From assembly GCF_004310285.1 (NCBI RefSeq), contig NZ_SISF01000034.1, forward strand, positions 77,890 through 141,889: a stretch of 64,000 nt of DNA, read 5' to 3'. The notes below the pieces were generated by a model. The model was not told the origin of the DNA and did not search any database. It saw only the letters and a list, made by a program, of their open reading frames with translations. Positions 1 through 8,105 of the stretch are shown here, one piece after another; within the stretch, counting starts at the first letter, position 1, and each line of letters begins with the position of its first letter. The position numbers and the translations under genes were made by a program. The DNA is from Agrobacterium cavarae. Its GTDB lineage: Bacteria > Pseudomonadota > Alphaproteobacteria > Rhizobiales > Rhizobiaceae.

Positions 1-1
1 A

Positions 2-106
2 CCTGCCGAACGTCCGTCAGCGTCGCCCGCCCGAGCGCTTGGTCGCAAGCTTGCAACCGCCTTCAGCGGCAATGCAGCCGTCAAGCAGGACTGGGAAGAG
101 TTCTAA
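2..106 (+). CDS. Methyl-accepting chemotaxis protein, C-terminal fragment
   Basis: Only the last 34 codons lie in the window, reading in frame to a TAA at 104-106. The tail ends in DWEEF, the kind of C-terminal pentapeptide that tethers CheR or CheB on chemoreceptors. The preceding stretch KLATAFSGNAAVKQ is typical of the flexible linker of rhizobial chemoreceptors. The ligand-binding and signalling domains lie upstream of the window, so the stimulus cannot be inferred. A terminator follows at 136-170. Identification rests on this short tail alone. Confidence 0.7.
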   Translation, partial: PAERPSASPARALGRKLATAFSGNAAVKQDWEEF

Positions 107-135
107 GAACACCGAAACGACAAGTTGAAATGATG

Positions 136-170
136 AAGCCGGGCGTCGAGAACGTCCGGCTTTTTTGTTT
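136..170 (+). terminator. Rho-independent terminator after the chemoreceptor gene
   Basis: An 11-base-pair stem (136-146 with 151-161, one G-U pair) closes a short loop and runs into TTTTTTGTTTT. It lies 30 bases after the stop codon of the chemoreceptor. Confidence 0.85.
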
Positions 171-232
171 TGCCTTATGTTGTGAGCCTCAGAAAATGAA
201 TCCGAAAACGGCGCTAAACCAATGAAATGGAA

Positions 233-1078
233 TCACAACATCGCCAGTGACGTCTTTCTGGTCGGCGGCGGAAAAGCAGCATCGAGCGATGCCCAGTCCT
301 CATCGCTGATATCGAGATCGGTCGCGCCGCGATTTTCCTCGACCCGTTCCGGCTTGGCGCTTTTGGGGATGGCAAGCACGCCGTCACGTTCCAAAAGGAA
401 GGCGAGTGCCACCTGTGCCGGCGTCGCCTGGTAGGCCTTGGCGATGCGGATCAGTTCATGATTGTTGAGAATGCGCCCCTGTTCGATGGGGGAATAGGCC
501 ATGAGTGGCACGCCCTTCTCCTGGCACCAGGGCAGGAGGTCATATTCCACGCCGCGCCTGGACAGGTTGTAAAGGACTTGGTTGACCGCGCAGTTGCGAC
601 CGTTCTCGACCTCGAACAACTCCTCCATGTCGTCCGTGTCGAAATTCGACACGCCCCAGTCCCGGATCTTGCCGGACTGCTTAAGCTTTTCAAATGCCGC
701 GACCGTTTCCTCCAGTGGATGGGAGCCACGCCAGTGGAGAAGGTAGAGATCCAGGTGATCGACACCGAGACGTTTCAGGCTGCGTTCGCAAGCCTCGATC
801 GTTCCCGTCGCGCTGGCGTTGAAGGGATAGACCTTGCTGACGAGGAACACCTCGTCGCGCAGATCCGCAATTGCCTTCCCAACGATCTCTTCCGATCGCC
901 CGTCGGCATACATTTCCGCCGTATCGACAACCGTCATGCCGAGCTCGACCGCTTTGCGGATGCTTGCCACCTCCTGTGCCTCTTCGGCGTTGCTCTCGCC
1001 CATGTTCCAGGTGCCGATGCCGAGAGCGGGAATGTCTCTCCCCGAGGGTAGGGTCAGCGTTGGGATATCGTCATACAT
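233..1078 (-). CDS. Aldo/keto reductase
   Basis: A 281-residue single-domain aldo/keto reductase, a cytoplasmic NADPH-dependent reductase of aldehydes or ketones with a TIM-barrel fold. The catalytic tetrad is visible as D52, Y57, K82 and H115, within VVDTAEMY, SKVYP and LLHWRG. Length is normal for the family, and the overall pattern resembles the E. coli YeaE type that can act on methylglyoxal. It stands alone, divergent from the LysE-type exporter at 1221. The start at 1078 follows a purine-rich AGGAGGAGG stretch. The physiological substrate cannot be read from sequence. Confidence 0.9.
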   Translation of the reverse strand: MYDDIPTLTLPSGRDIPALGIGTWNMGESNAEEAQEVASIRKAVELGMTVVDTAEMYADGRSEEIVGKAIADLRDEVFLVSKVYPFNASATGTIEACERSLKRLGVDHLDLYLLHWRGSHPLEETVAAFEKLKQSGKIRDWGVSNFDTDDMEELFEVENGRNCAVNQVLYNLSRRGVEYDLLPWCQEKGVPLMAYSPIEQGRILNNHELIRIAKAYQATPAQVALAFLLERDGVLAIPKSAKPERVEENRGATDLDISDEDWASLDAAFPPPTRKTSLAML

Positions 1079-1220
1079 GAAGGCCTCCTCCTGTGTTTCT
1101 CTGACAATAAACCAGAAGCAATCCCTCTCGATCCATCAAAACTTGTGCGACATGCCATTCGTGCCGATTACTGGTTTTCGCCCTGGCCGGTGAATAGGAT
1201 AGCGCTTCAAGGGGATATTC

Positions 1221-1814
1221 ATGACGATCGAGACTTTCATCGCGCTTTTGGTGTTTGCGTTCACCACATCGATCACGCCAGGGCCGAACAATATGATGCT
1301 GTTTGCGTCCGGCGTGAATTTCGGCTTTCGCCGGACTATCCCGCACATGCTTGGTATTGGCGTGGGTTTCCTGTCGTTGCTGATCGGGGTGGGTCTTGGA
1401 CTAGGCGCGCTGCTGCACTCGATCCCGGTGCTCTACATCGCCTTGAAATTTGCCGGCGGCGCCTATCTCGTCTGGATTGCCTGGAAGATTGGAACGTCTC
1501 GCAGCCTCGGTGACGGAAAGGTCGGTGCAAAACCCATGACATTTTTCGGTGCGGCTGCGTTTCAGTGGGTCAACCCAAAAGCGTGGGTGATGGCAGTCGC
1601 TGCCATGGCGACCTACACGGATGAGAGCCAGTATATGCTGACGGTCCTGCTTGTCGGTCTTGCCTTTGCGGCAGTGAACCTTCCGAGCGTTTCGACATGG
1701 GCAGGGTTCGGCTCTGTGCTGCGCGAATGGCTCTCCGTTCCGGCGCGGCTGAAATGGTTCAACATCACCATGGCGGTGCTGTTGGTGCTCAGCCTCTGGC
1801 CGATGTTGAAGTGA
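1221..1814 (+). CDS. LysE/RhtB-family amino-acid exporter
   Basis: This 197-residue inner-membrane protein has about six hydrophobic segments. It carries the N-terminal signature TPGPNNMML (residues 19-27), diagnostic of LysE/RhtB exporters that move amino acids or related small molecules outward by proton exchange. The ATG at 1221 follows GGGGATATTC, a plausible ribosome site. No linked LysR-type regulator is present, so the substrate is unknown. The gene converges on the DUF2269 gene, with 28 bases between stops and no clear terminator. Confidence 0.9.
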   Translation: MTIETFIALLVFAFTTSITPGPNNMMLFASGVNFGFRRTIPHMLGIGVGFLSLLIGVGLGLGALLHSIPVLYIALKFAGGAYLVWIAWKIGTSRSLGDGKVGAKPMTFFGAAAFQWVNPKAWVMAVAAMATYTDESQYMLTVLLVGLAFAAVNLPSVSTWAGFGSVLREWLSVPARLKWFNITMAVLLVLSLWPMLK

Positions 1815-1842
1815 AGCTCAAGGGCCGGCTAAGCCTCTCGCT

Positions 1843-2328
1843 TTATCCAATTCCGAAAGGAAGATCGGGCTTCGTCAGCATCAGCCAAACGATCGCGATG
1901 ACAGCGAAGAAGGCCGGGAAGCCGCAGGCAAACCAGATTCTGTACAGTTTGAACCACTGAGGCGGTAGAGCCGAACCGGCATCTGCCGAGGCCGTGGCAA
2001 TATCGCGCAGCCTGATCTGAATCCAGACAACCGGAAGCCAGAAAAGGCCGACGAAGACGTAGAGTAGGAGCGAGAGCCAGATCCACCCTTGCGTCAGCGG
2101 CCAGCCTATCAGGCGTGCCAGAAGATAGCCGGTGATCGGTTGAAGGATGGCAGCCGTTGCCGTGAAGATCGTATCGGCAATCACCACCGTTTCTGCAACA
2201 TGGGCAATCAGAGTCGGGTTCTCGCTCCGACGCGCCATGACCATGAAGAAGGCGATGCCCGCCCCGGTTCCGAGCAGCACCGTGGCGCCGATGACATGAG
2301 CGAGGCGGAGCATGTCTTCCAGCGTCAT
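1843..2328 (-). CDS. DUF2269-family integral membrane protein
   Basis: A 161-residue protein with four strongly hydrophobic segments (about residues 8-32, 42-70, 78-105 and 125-155). The conserved opening LRLAHVIGATVLLGTGAG matches the DUF2269 family of predicted membrane proteins, whose function is unknown. It starts 5 bases after the stop of the SDR/DoxX gene, so the two are surely co-transcribed and probably act together. A histidine at the start of the first helix could be a metal or haem ligand, but that is speculation. Confidence 0.8.
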   Translation of the reverse strand: MTLEDMLRLAHVIGATVLLGTGAGIAFFMVMARRSENPTLIAHVAETVVIADTIFTATAAILQPITGYLLARLIGWPLTQGWIWLSLLLYVFVGLFWLPVVWIQIRLRDIATASADAGSALPPQWFKLYRIWFACGFPAFFAVIAIVWLMLTKPDLPFGIG

Positions 2329-2333
2329 GCGGC

Positions 2334-3614
2334 TTACCGTTCTTCCAGCGTCGCCAGCGCCGTAAGAGTGAGAACCATCGATGGCAGCACCTTCACAAGT
2401 GGCCCGAGCGGATCGAGCCAGAGCGACGGCTCAAGGACCGTTGCACCAAGAAGATAGAATGCCGTCAGCAACAGCATTCCCTGCATGGCTCTTCTGGAAA
2501 AGCGCTTGATGAGGACGGCAACGCCCAGGCCGATGTCGAGTACACAGGTGGCAAGTGTGAGGGCGGTGGCTGCAGAGGGTGGCAGGAGGGTTAGGAAGTG
2601 GCTTGCAGCACCCTCGAGATTTGCCAGCGGAACGAGGCCGGACAGCAGCCAGAAGAGCGACAGGCAAAGAATGACGATCGGTTTCAGCAGATAGAGGCGA
2701 GCGAACCAGAGGTCCTGCACGGCGGATGGATGGCGGGCCAGCGTTTCGGCGGCCGTTGCGACGGAGAGCGTGTTCGTCTGCGCCTGGGTCGACACGCCTT
2801 CGGACATCACTGCCATGGCCGTGGATCGAAGCGGCGAGCGCCAGCCGAGATAACCTGCGAGATCCGCCAACATGCTGACAGGCCTAGCTATGGCGGGTGA
2901 GAGGGAGAGAAACTTTGCAGGTGGAAGGCCGAGCCACTGGCGATGGAGCGCAACGAGGTCTCTCAGTGTTACGGTCTCATCGGCTGCCAGATGCAGGTCG
3001 CTTCCCGGCGCAATGTGTCCGCTGACGGCGCGAGATACGGCCGAGGCGACATCGTTGACCGAAACCACGCGAACGGGGCTCTCCGCATGCGCGAGAGGAA
3101 CGACGCGGGGCAGACCGGCGAGTGCCCGGATGAGTGCTGTGCCGCCATGGGCGTTGCGACCGATGACGAGGGCAGGGCGGAAGATGACGTGCGGCAAACC
3201 ACTCGCGGCAAGGGCTTCGTCGGCGCCGCGTTTGGTCGCCAGGAACGGCAGGTTTGCAGCGGTGCCGGAGGTTTGCGCCGAAATTTGAACGATGAGCCTG
3301 CCGCGTGCCAGAATGCAGGCTTCATAGAGCGCCAGCATCGCGTCCAGCTGCGTGGCAGAGAGATTGTCTGCCAGACCATCTTGAAGTGCACCCGCGCAAT
3401 TGACGATGACCTCATGGTCGGCCACCAGTTCTGTCCAACTGTCGGCACCCTTCATCCGCGCAAGATCACCATCGATCCAGTTGGCGAGAGGGAATTTCCG
3501 GCGGGCCGTGACGGTATTGCGCGCCAGACCGGTGACGACATGGCCGTCATTGTGCAACCTGCGAAGAATGTCCGAGCCGATGAAGCCGCTTGCACCAAGA
3601 ATCAATATCTTCAT
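2334..3614 (-). CDS. SDR-family oxidoreductase fused to a DoxX-like membrane domain
   Basis: The N-terminal part (residues 1 to about 290) is a NAD(P)-binding Rossmann domain of the atypical short-chain dehydrogenase type, with GASGFIG at residues 8-14. It lacks an evident YxxxK pair, which suggests a binding or sensing role rather than classical catalysis. The C-terminal 130 residues form four hydrophobic helices like the DoxX-like family. This fusion next to a DUF2269 gene is a recurrent arrangement of unknown function, possibly redox-linked at the membrane. The gene is first in a two-gene operon with the DUF2269 gene. Its ATG at 3614 is kept because the Rossmann motif begins at residue 3. 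Confidence 0.8.
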   Translation of the reverse strand: MKILILGASGFIGSDILRRLHNDGHVVTGLARNTVTARRKFPLANWIDGDLARMKGADSWTELVADHEVIVNCAGALQDGLADNLSATQLDAMLALYEACILARGRLIVQISAQTSGTAANLPFLATKRGADEALAASGLPHVIFRPALVIGRNAHGGTALIRALAGLPRVVPLAHAESPVRVVSVNDVASAVSRAVSGHIAPGSDLHLAADETVTLRDLVALHRQWLGLPPAKFLSLSPAIARPVSMLADLAGYLGWRSPLRSTAMAVMSEGVSTQAQTNTLSVATAAETLARHPSAVQDLWFARLYLLKPIVILCLSLFWLLSGLVPLANLEGAASHFLTLLPPSAATALTLATCVLDIGLGVAVLIKRFSRRAMQGMLLLTAFYLLGATVLEPSLWLDPLGPLVKVLPSMVLTLTALATLEER

Positions 3615-3753
3615 GCATCTATCTAATCAAATGTGACGTGGGATGCCATTGCCAGCGTCCGCCAGTTGCGTCTTCCCGTCGCTTCCGGGCGGAACATTCT
3701 TCTTTCGTTCTTTTTCTGTTGCGCTTGCGGCTCGAATCCTGCGAAGAGGATGG

Positions 3754-4881
3754 ATGCAATTTTCTCCGCAACAGGATGAAGCCCTCAAGGCTGTTTCGCG
3801 CTGGTTGAAGGAAGGCCGTTCGCCGGTGTTCCGTCTCTTCGGCTATGCCGGCACGGGCAAGACCACGCTCGCCAAGCACTTTGCCGAGCATGTCGATGGC
3901 GAGGTACTGTTTGCCGCGTTCACCGGCAAGGCCGCGCAGGTTCTGCGTTCGCGTGGCGCTTCCAATGCCCGCACCATCCACTCGCTGATCTACCGGCCGC
4001 GTGGTGAAGAAGCCGTCGAGGACGAGGAAACCGGCAAGACATCGATTGCGCCGATGTTCACCATCAATCGCCAAAGCCCGCTTGCCAAGGCCGCGCTCAT
4101 CATCATCGATGAATGCTCGATGGTGGATGAACAGCTCGGCAAGGACCTGATGAGCTTCGGCACGCCTGTTCTGGTGCTGGGCGATCCCGGGCAGTTGCCG
4201 CCGGTTTCAGGCGGTGGTTATTTCACCGAGCAGGAGCCGGATTATCTGCTGTCGGAAATCCATCGTCAGGCGAAGGACAACCCGATTATCCAGCTTGCCA
4301 TGGATGTGCGAGAGGGACGCGAGATCATGCGCGGCGACTACGGGACCGCGCAGGTGATTTCCAAGTCGGAGGTCACCCAGTCTCTGGTGCTGGACGCGGA
4401 TCAGGTTCTGGTCGGGACAAACCGGACGCGCAAGCGCTACAATCAGCGGCTTCGCGAGTTGAAGGGCTTTTCGGCGGAATACCCGCAATCCGGCGACAAG
4501 TTAGTATGCCTGCGCAACGACCCGGCCAAGGGTCTGCTGAATGGGTCTCTCTGGCAGGTGATGAGTTCGTCTCGGGAGACCGTCAAGCCGGGCATCAATC
4601 TGATGATCAGGCCGGAAGACGACGATATGGATCGCGGTGCGGCGAAGATCAAACTGCTCAAAGCGGCCTTCGAGGAGACGGATACGGAAATTCCGTGGTC
4701 AACGCGCAAGCGCTATGACGAGTTCGACTACGGCTATGCGCTGACGGTGCACAAGGCGCAGGGTTCGCAGTGGAACAATGTCGTGCTCTTCGATGAGAGC
4801 TACGCGTTTCGCGACACGCGCGAACGCTGGCTTTACACCGCAGTGACCCGTGCGGCGGAGACACTGACCATCGTCCGGTAG
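3754..4881 (+). CDS. RecD-like superfamily 1 DNA helicase
   Basis: A 375-residue ATP-dependent DNA helicase of the RecD/AAA_30 type. Visible motifs are Walker A GYAGTGKTT at residues 30-38, Walker B LIIIDECSM with DE at 119-120, and the C-terminal YALTVHKAQGSQW of the UvrD_C_2 module. It is much shorter than RecD of RecBCD and has no RecB or RecC partner nearby, so it is a stand-alone helicase. An upstream ATG at 3643 would add 37 unconserved residues. The ATG at 3754 is preferred because GAAGAGG precedes it and the family usually begins FSPQQDEAL. Confidence 0.85.
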   Translation: MQFSPQQDEALKAVSRWLKEGRSPVFRLFGYAGTGKTTLAKHFAEHVDGEVLFAAFTGKAAQVLRSRGASNARTIHSLIYRPRGEEAVEDEETGKTSIAPMFTINRQSPLAKAALIIIDECSMVDEQLGKDLMSFGTPVLVLGDPGQLPPVSGGGYFTEQEPDYLLSEIHRQAKDNPIIQLAMDVREGREIMRGDYGTAQVISKSEVTQSLVLDADQVLVGTNRTRKRYNQRLRELKGFSAEYPQSGDKLVCLRNDPAKGLLNGSLWQVMSSSRETVKPGINLMIRPEDDDMDRGAAKIKLLKAAFEETDTEIPWSTRKRYDEFDYGYALTVHKAQGSQWNNVVLFDESYAFRDTRERWLYTAVTRAAETLTIVR

Positions 4882-4906
4882 GTTTCGTGGGGCTTATCAG
4901 TGCGTT

Positions 4907-5755
4907 TCAGTGCTCGATGATGCCCATCGTCAGCGCTTTTGCGACCACCTGAAAGCGGTTATTGACGCCGAACTTTCCAAGAAGGCCTTCTTCCAGTCCG
5001 CTCAGTTCATCTGCCGACATGCCGAGGGTGCGGCTGAGGCGGGTCGATGAATAGCCTTCCGCCATCAATTCGAGGCAGTACTTTTCCTTCTCCGTCAGAT
5101 TGGAAACCGTGTCGTAGACAGGCTCGGGATAGGTCTCGTCAGACACGTCCATCAGGTTGCTGATCTGGTCGATCTGGCGATGAACGGTGGAGATCTCCAG
5201 CGTCAATTCGCGCTTGCGGGTTTCAAGCGCAGTCTGGAAAATGTCGTCTGCTGCTTCCTGGGAGGGGGCATGATCAAGCTTGCCCATGATCTCCTGAATG
5301 ACCGCAACCGCGACGCCGATATCGCGCAGCAGGTTGATGACCGCCATACGGCGAACGTCCTGGTGCGAATAGATGCGCATCAGCCCCATGCGGCGGGAGG
5401 AGAGGATCTTCTTCTCTTCATAAAAATGCAGAGTTCTGTGCGTGACCCCGAACAGATTTGCCATGTCTGCGATGACGACGGGCTCGGGCGGGAGGGAAGA
5501 TGGAACCTTGACGTCCGGTAGAAAGCCCTTTGAGATCTTCGATCCCGGCGCTGCGGTCGTCTCGGTTACCTTTTTCATGGATTTTCTGCTCCATGACCCG
5601 GTGGTGAGAACGACCGTATCGCGGCCATCCTGGCCCGGCATGGTCATATCCCGGACATCCAGCTCCGGCATGGCGGCTGCGCCCATATCAGTAGCGAAAG
5701 CGGCGTCTAAACTCAAATCGATATGAGAGTCTTCTAATGAAAATGATTGCGTCAT
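4907..5755 (-). CDS. MerR-type regulator with a C-terminal LuxR-like helix-turn-helix
   Basis: A 282-residue hybrid. Residues 1-90 are low complexity. Residues 93-160 are a MerR winged helix (VIADMANLFGVTHRTLHFYE). Residues 170-203 look like the MerR dimerisation coiled coil. Residues 219-280 resemble a LuxR/GerE domain, with LTEKEKYCLELMAEGYS and KFGVNNRFQVVAKAL. The usual LuxR recognition helix is replaced by the acidic ELSGLEEGLLG, so this end may bind protein rather than DNA. No cysteines suggest metal sensing. It diverges from pdxJ, whose promoter region it shares. Target genes are unknown. Confidence 0.8.
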   Translation of the reverse strand: MTQSFSLEDSHIDLSLDAAFATDMGAAAMPELDVRDMTMPGQDGRDTVVLTTGSWSRKSMKKVTETTAAPGSKISKGFLPDVKVPSSLPPEPVVIADMANLFGVTHRTLHFYEEKKILSSRRMGLMRIYSHQDVRRMAVINLLRDIGVAVAVIQEIMGKLDHAPSQEAADDIFQTALETRKRELTLEISTVHRQIDQISNLMDVSDETYPEPVYDTVSNLTEKEKYCLELMAEGYSSTRLSRTLGMSADELSGLEEGLLGKFGVNNRFQVVAKALTMGIIEH

Positions 5756-5917
5756 GTCGGTCCCCGATCCTTAGGGGCGAAAATGCGCGCGCGCGAAGAT
5801 GGTTCCACAAAAATCTCGATTTTTTTTGGTGGCTTGCAAAATGATGCGATAAGGGGAGAGATGACGTCCGATCGGGTCGTCATGCAGCGCCCTTCACCAT
5901 GAACGCCGGGGAATGAA

Positions 5918-6673
5918 ATGCCGACCAAACTGTCCGTTAATTTGAACGCGATTGCCATGCTGCGTAACCGGCGCGACTTGCCCTGGCCGGATGTGGCGTC
6001 ATTCGGCCGTATCGCGCTGCAGGCGGGGGCCAGCGGACTGACGGTTCATCCACGACCGGACCAGCGCCACATCCGCTTCCTGGACCTGCCACTGCTTCGG
6101 GCGTTGATCGATGACGAGTTTCCGCAAGCCGAGTTCAATATGGAAGGCTATCCCACCGAGGATTTCCTTCTGCTCTGCGAAGAAAATGAGCCGGAGCAGG
6201 TGACGCTGGTACCCGACGATCCATCGCAGGCGACCTCCGATCATGGTTGGGATTTTCGCAAGCATGGTGATTTTCTAAAGCGTGTCACCTCGCGTCTGAA
6301 AGCAGGCGGCATGCGGGTTTCGCTCTTCGCCGATGGCGATGCAGACCGTTCCGTCATGGAACTGGCAGCGGCCACGGGCGCTGCGCGGATCGAGCTTTAC
6401 ACCGGTCCCTATGGCGGCTGTTACGACAACCCGGAAGCGGCTGAACGTTGGATTGAAAAACTCGGACAGACGGCTGATTTTGCGAAGGAATTCGGACTTG
6501 ACGTCAATGCCGGACACGATCTTACCGTGGACAATCTTCCGGCGCTGGTGAAGCGCATTCCTCATCTCGCTGAGGTATCGATCGGCCACGGCCTGACTGC
6601 GGATGCTCTCGAATACGGCATGGCCGAAACGGTTCGGCGTTTTTGCCGGGCCTGCGGTCAGGCTATTTCATAA
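5918..6673 (+). CDS. pdxJ: Pyridoxine 5'-phosphate synthase
   Basis: PdxJ condenses 3-amino-2-oxopropyl phosphate with 1-deoxyxylulose 5-phosphate to pyridoxine 5'-phosphate, the last step of the DXP-dependent vitamin B6 pathway in the cytoplasm. The 251-residue product has the hallmarks KLSVNLNAIAMLRNRR, the phosphate-binding GLTVHPRPDQRHI and the late NAGHDLT. Length is slightly above E. coli PdxJ (243). A GGGG stretch precedes the ATG. The gene stands alone, without acpS, and is followed by a hairpin terminator at 6701. Confidence 0.96.
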   Translation: MPTKLSVNLNAIAMLRNRRDLPWPDVASFGRIALQAGASGLTVHPRPDQRHIRFLDLPLLRALIDDEFPQAEFNMEGYPTEDFLLLCEENEPEQVTLVPDDPSQATSDHGWDFRKHGDFLKRVTSRLKAGGMRVSLFADGDADRSVMELAAATGAARIELYTGPYGGCYDNPEAAERWIEKLGQTADFAKEFGLDVNAGHDLTVDNLPALVKRIPHLAEVSIGHGLTADALEYGMAETVRRFCRACGQAIS

Positions 6674-6700
6674 CTCACGTCAATTTTTGCCCCTACAATG

Positions 6701-6730
6701 AAACCGCGTACAACCTGCGCGGTTTGATTT
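6701..6730 (+). terminator. Probable terminator after pdxJ
   Basis: An 8-base-pair perfect stem, AAACCGCG (6701-6708) with CGCGGTTT (6718-6725), is followed by GATTTT. The T run is short, so termination may be partial. Confidence 0.6.
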
Positions 6731-6755
6731 TCTGATTGTAATGAGGGCAAGTCTT

Positions 6756-8042
6756 ATGCAGGAACATCATGTCGTCGTCGTTGGAGGAGGCTTCGGCGGG
6801 CTACAAACTGTCCACGGTCTGAAGGGTGTGCCGACACGGATCACCCTGATCGATCGCCGCAACCATCATCTTTTTCAGCCGCTTCTTTATCAGGTCGCAA
6901 CGACGGCACTCTCGACATCGGAGATCGCATGGCCCATCCGCCATCTGTTTCGCGACAGGCCCGAAGTTTCGACCTTGCTTGCCGAGGTATCGGGCATTGA
7001 CCGGACGAACCGCACCGTTCATCTCACCCATGGCGAGACGGTCTCCTTCGATACGCTGGTGCTCGCGACCGGTGCGCGCCACGCCTATTTCGGCAATGAC
7101 GCCTGGGAAAAACATGCCCCTGGTCTGAAGACCTTGGAGGATGCGACAACCATCCGCAGGCGTCTGCTTCTTGCCTTCGAGCGTGCCGAGCTGGAGAAGA
7201 CGGAGGAGGTCAAGCAGGCCTATCTTACCTTCGTCGTCATCGGCGCGGGTCCCACTGGCGTCGAAATGGCGGGCATGATCGCCGATTTAGCCAAGAAGGT
7301 TTTGCCGCCGGAGTTTCGCAATATCGATACGCGCAAGACGCGCATCATCCTCGTCGAGGCAGGCAAGCGCGTGCTGCCCGCCTTCACCGAAGAGCTATCA
7401 GAGTACAGCAAACGCGCGCTGGAAAAACTCGGCGTGGAAGTGATGCTCGGAACGCCCGTTTCTGATTGCACCGAGGAGGGCGTCAAGGTCGGCGATCATT
7501 TCATTCCGGCACGGACCATCATCTGGGGTGCTGGCGTACAGGCCTCTCCCGCCGCCCAGTGGCTCGGTGTCAAGGCGGACCGCGCCGGGCGCACCGAGGT
7601 CGGTCCTCATCTCCACATTCCAGAGGACCCGAACATCTTCGTCATCGGCGATACGGCATCCGTTCAGCAGGCAGACGGCAAGGCGGTGCCTGGCATCGCG
7701 CCTGCGGCCAAGCAACAGGGAGACCATGTCGCAAAGGTCATCAAGGCGCGACTGACGGGGAAGGCGGAGCCCGCGCCATTCAAATATGTGCATAAGGGGA
7801 ACCTTGCCACCATCGGCAAGCGAGCTGCGGTCATCGATTTCGGCAAGATCAAGCTGAAGGGCGTCATCGCCTGGTGGATATGGGGCCTTGCCCATATCTA
7901 CTTCCTCATCGGCACACGCTCGAGGCTCGCCGTCGCCTGGAGTTGGTTGTGGATCTACCTCAGCGGCCAGCACAGTGCGCGTTTGATTACCCAGCGTGAC
8001 ACGCTGAAGGATGAGGCGCAGCCTGTGGGAAAGACTCTCTAA
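6756..8042 (+). CDS. ndh: Type II NADH dehydrogenase (NDH-2)
   Basis: A 428-residue non-proton-pumping NADH:quinone oxidoreductase that feeds electrons to the quinone pool from the inner face of the cytoplasmic membrane. The first Rossmann motif GGGFGG near residue 10 binds FAD, and the second, IGAGPTGVEMAG, binds NADH. The C-terminal hydrophobic and aromatic stretch (AWWIWGLAHIYFLIG) is the membrane anchor of this family. An ATG at 6741 lacks a ribosome site. The ATG at 6756 follows GAGGGCAAG and begins directly at the flavin-binding strand. It is a single-gene unit bounded by hairpins at 6701 and 8049. Confidence 0.92.
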   Translation: MQEHHVVVVGGGFGGLQTVHGLKGVPTRITLIDRRNHHLFQPLLYQVATTALSTSEIAWPIRHLFRDRPEVSTLLAEVSGIDRTNRTVHLTHGETVSFDTLVLATGARHAYFGNDAWEKHAPGLKTLEDATTIRRRLLLAFERAELEKTEEVKQAYLTFVVIGAGPTGVEMAGMIADLAKKVLPPEFRNIDTRKTRIILVEAGKRVLPAFTEELSEYSKRALEKLGVEVMLGTPVSDCTEEGVKVGDHFIPARTIIWGAGVQASPAAQWLGVKADRAGRTEVGPHLHIPEDPNIFVIGDTASVQQADGKAVPGIAPAAKQQGDHVAKVIKARLTGKAEPAPFKYVHKGNLATIGKRAAVIDFGKIKLKGVIAWWIWGLAHIYFLIGTRSRLAVAWSWLWIYLSGQHSARLITQRDTLKDEAQPVGKTL

Positions 8043-8048
8043 CGAAAA

Positions 8049-8083
8049 GAGGCGGGTCCTGATCAGGTCCCGCCTCGGCTTTG
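8049..8083 (+). terminator. Terminator hairpin after ndh
   Basis: GAGGCGGG (8049-8056) and CCCGCCTC (8069-8076), plus an inner CCTGATCAGG, form a near-perfect 28-base palindrome with one T-T mismatch on each arm. It is followed by GGCTTTG. The symmetrical shape may serve both ndh and the convergent alcohol dehydrogenase gene. Confidence 0.7.
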
Positions 8084-8105
8084 TCTACGTGTTGTGACGC
8101 TTGGA

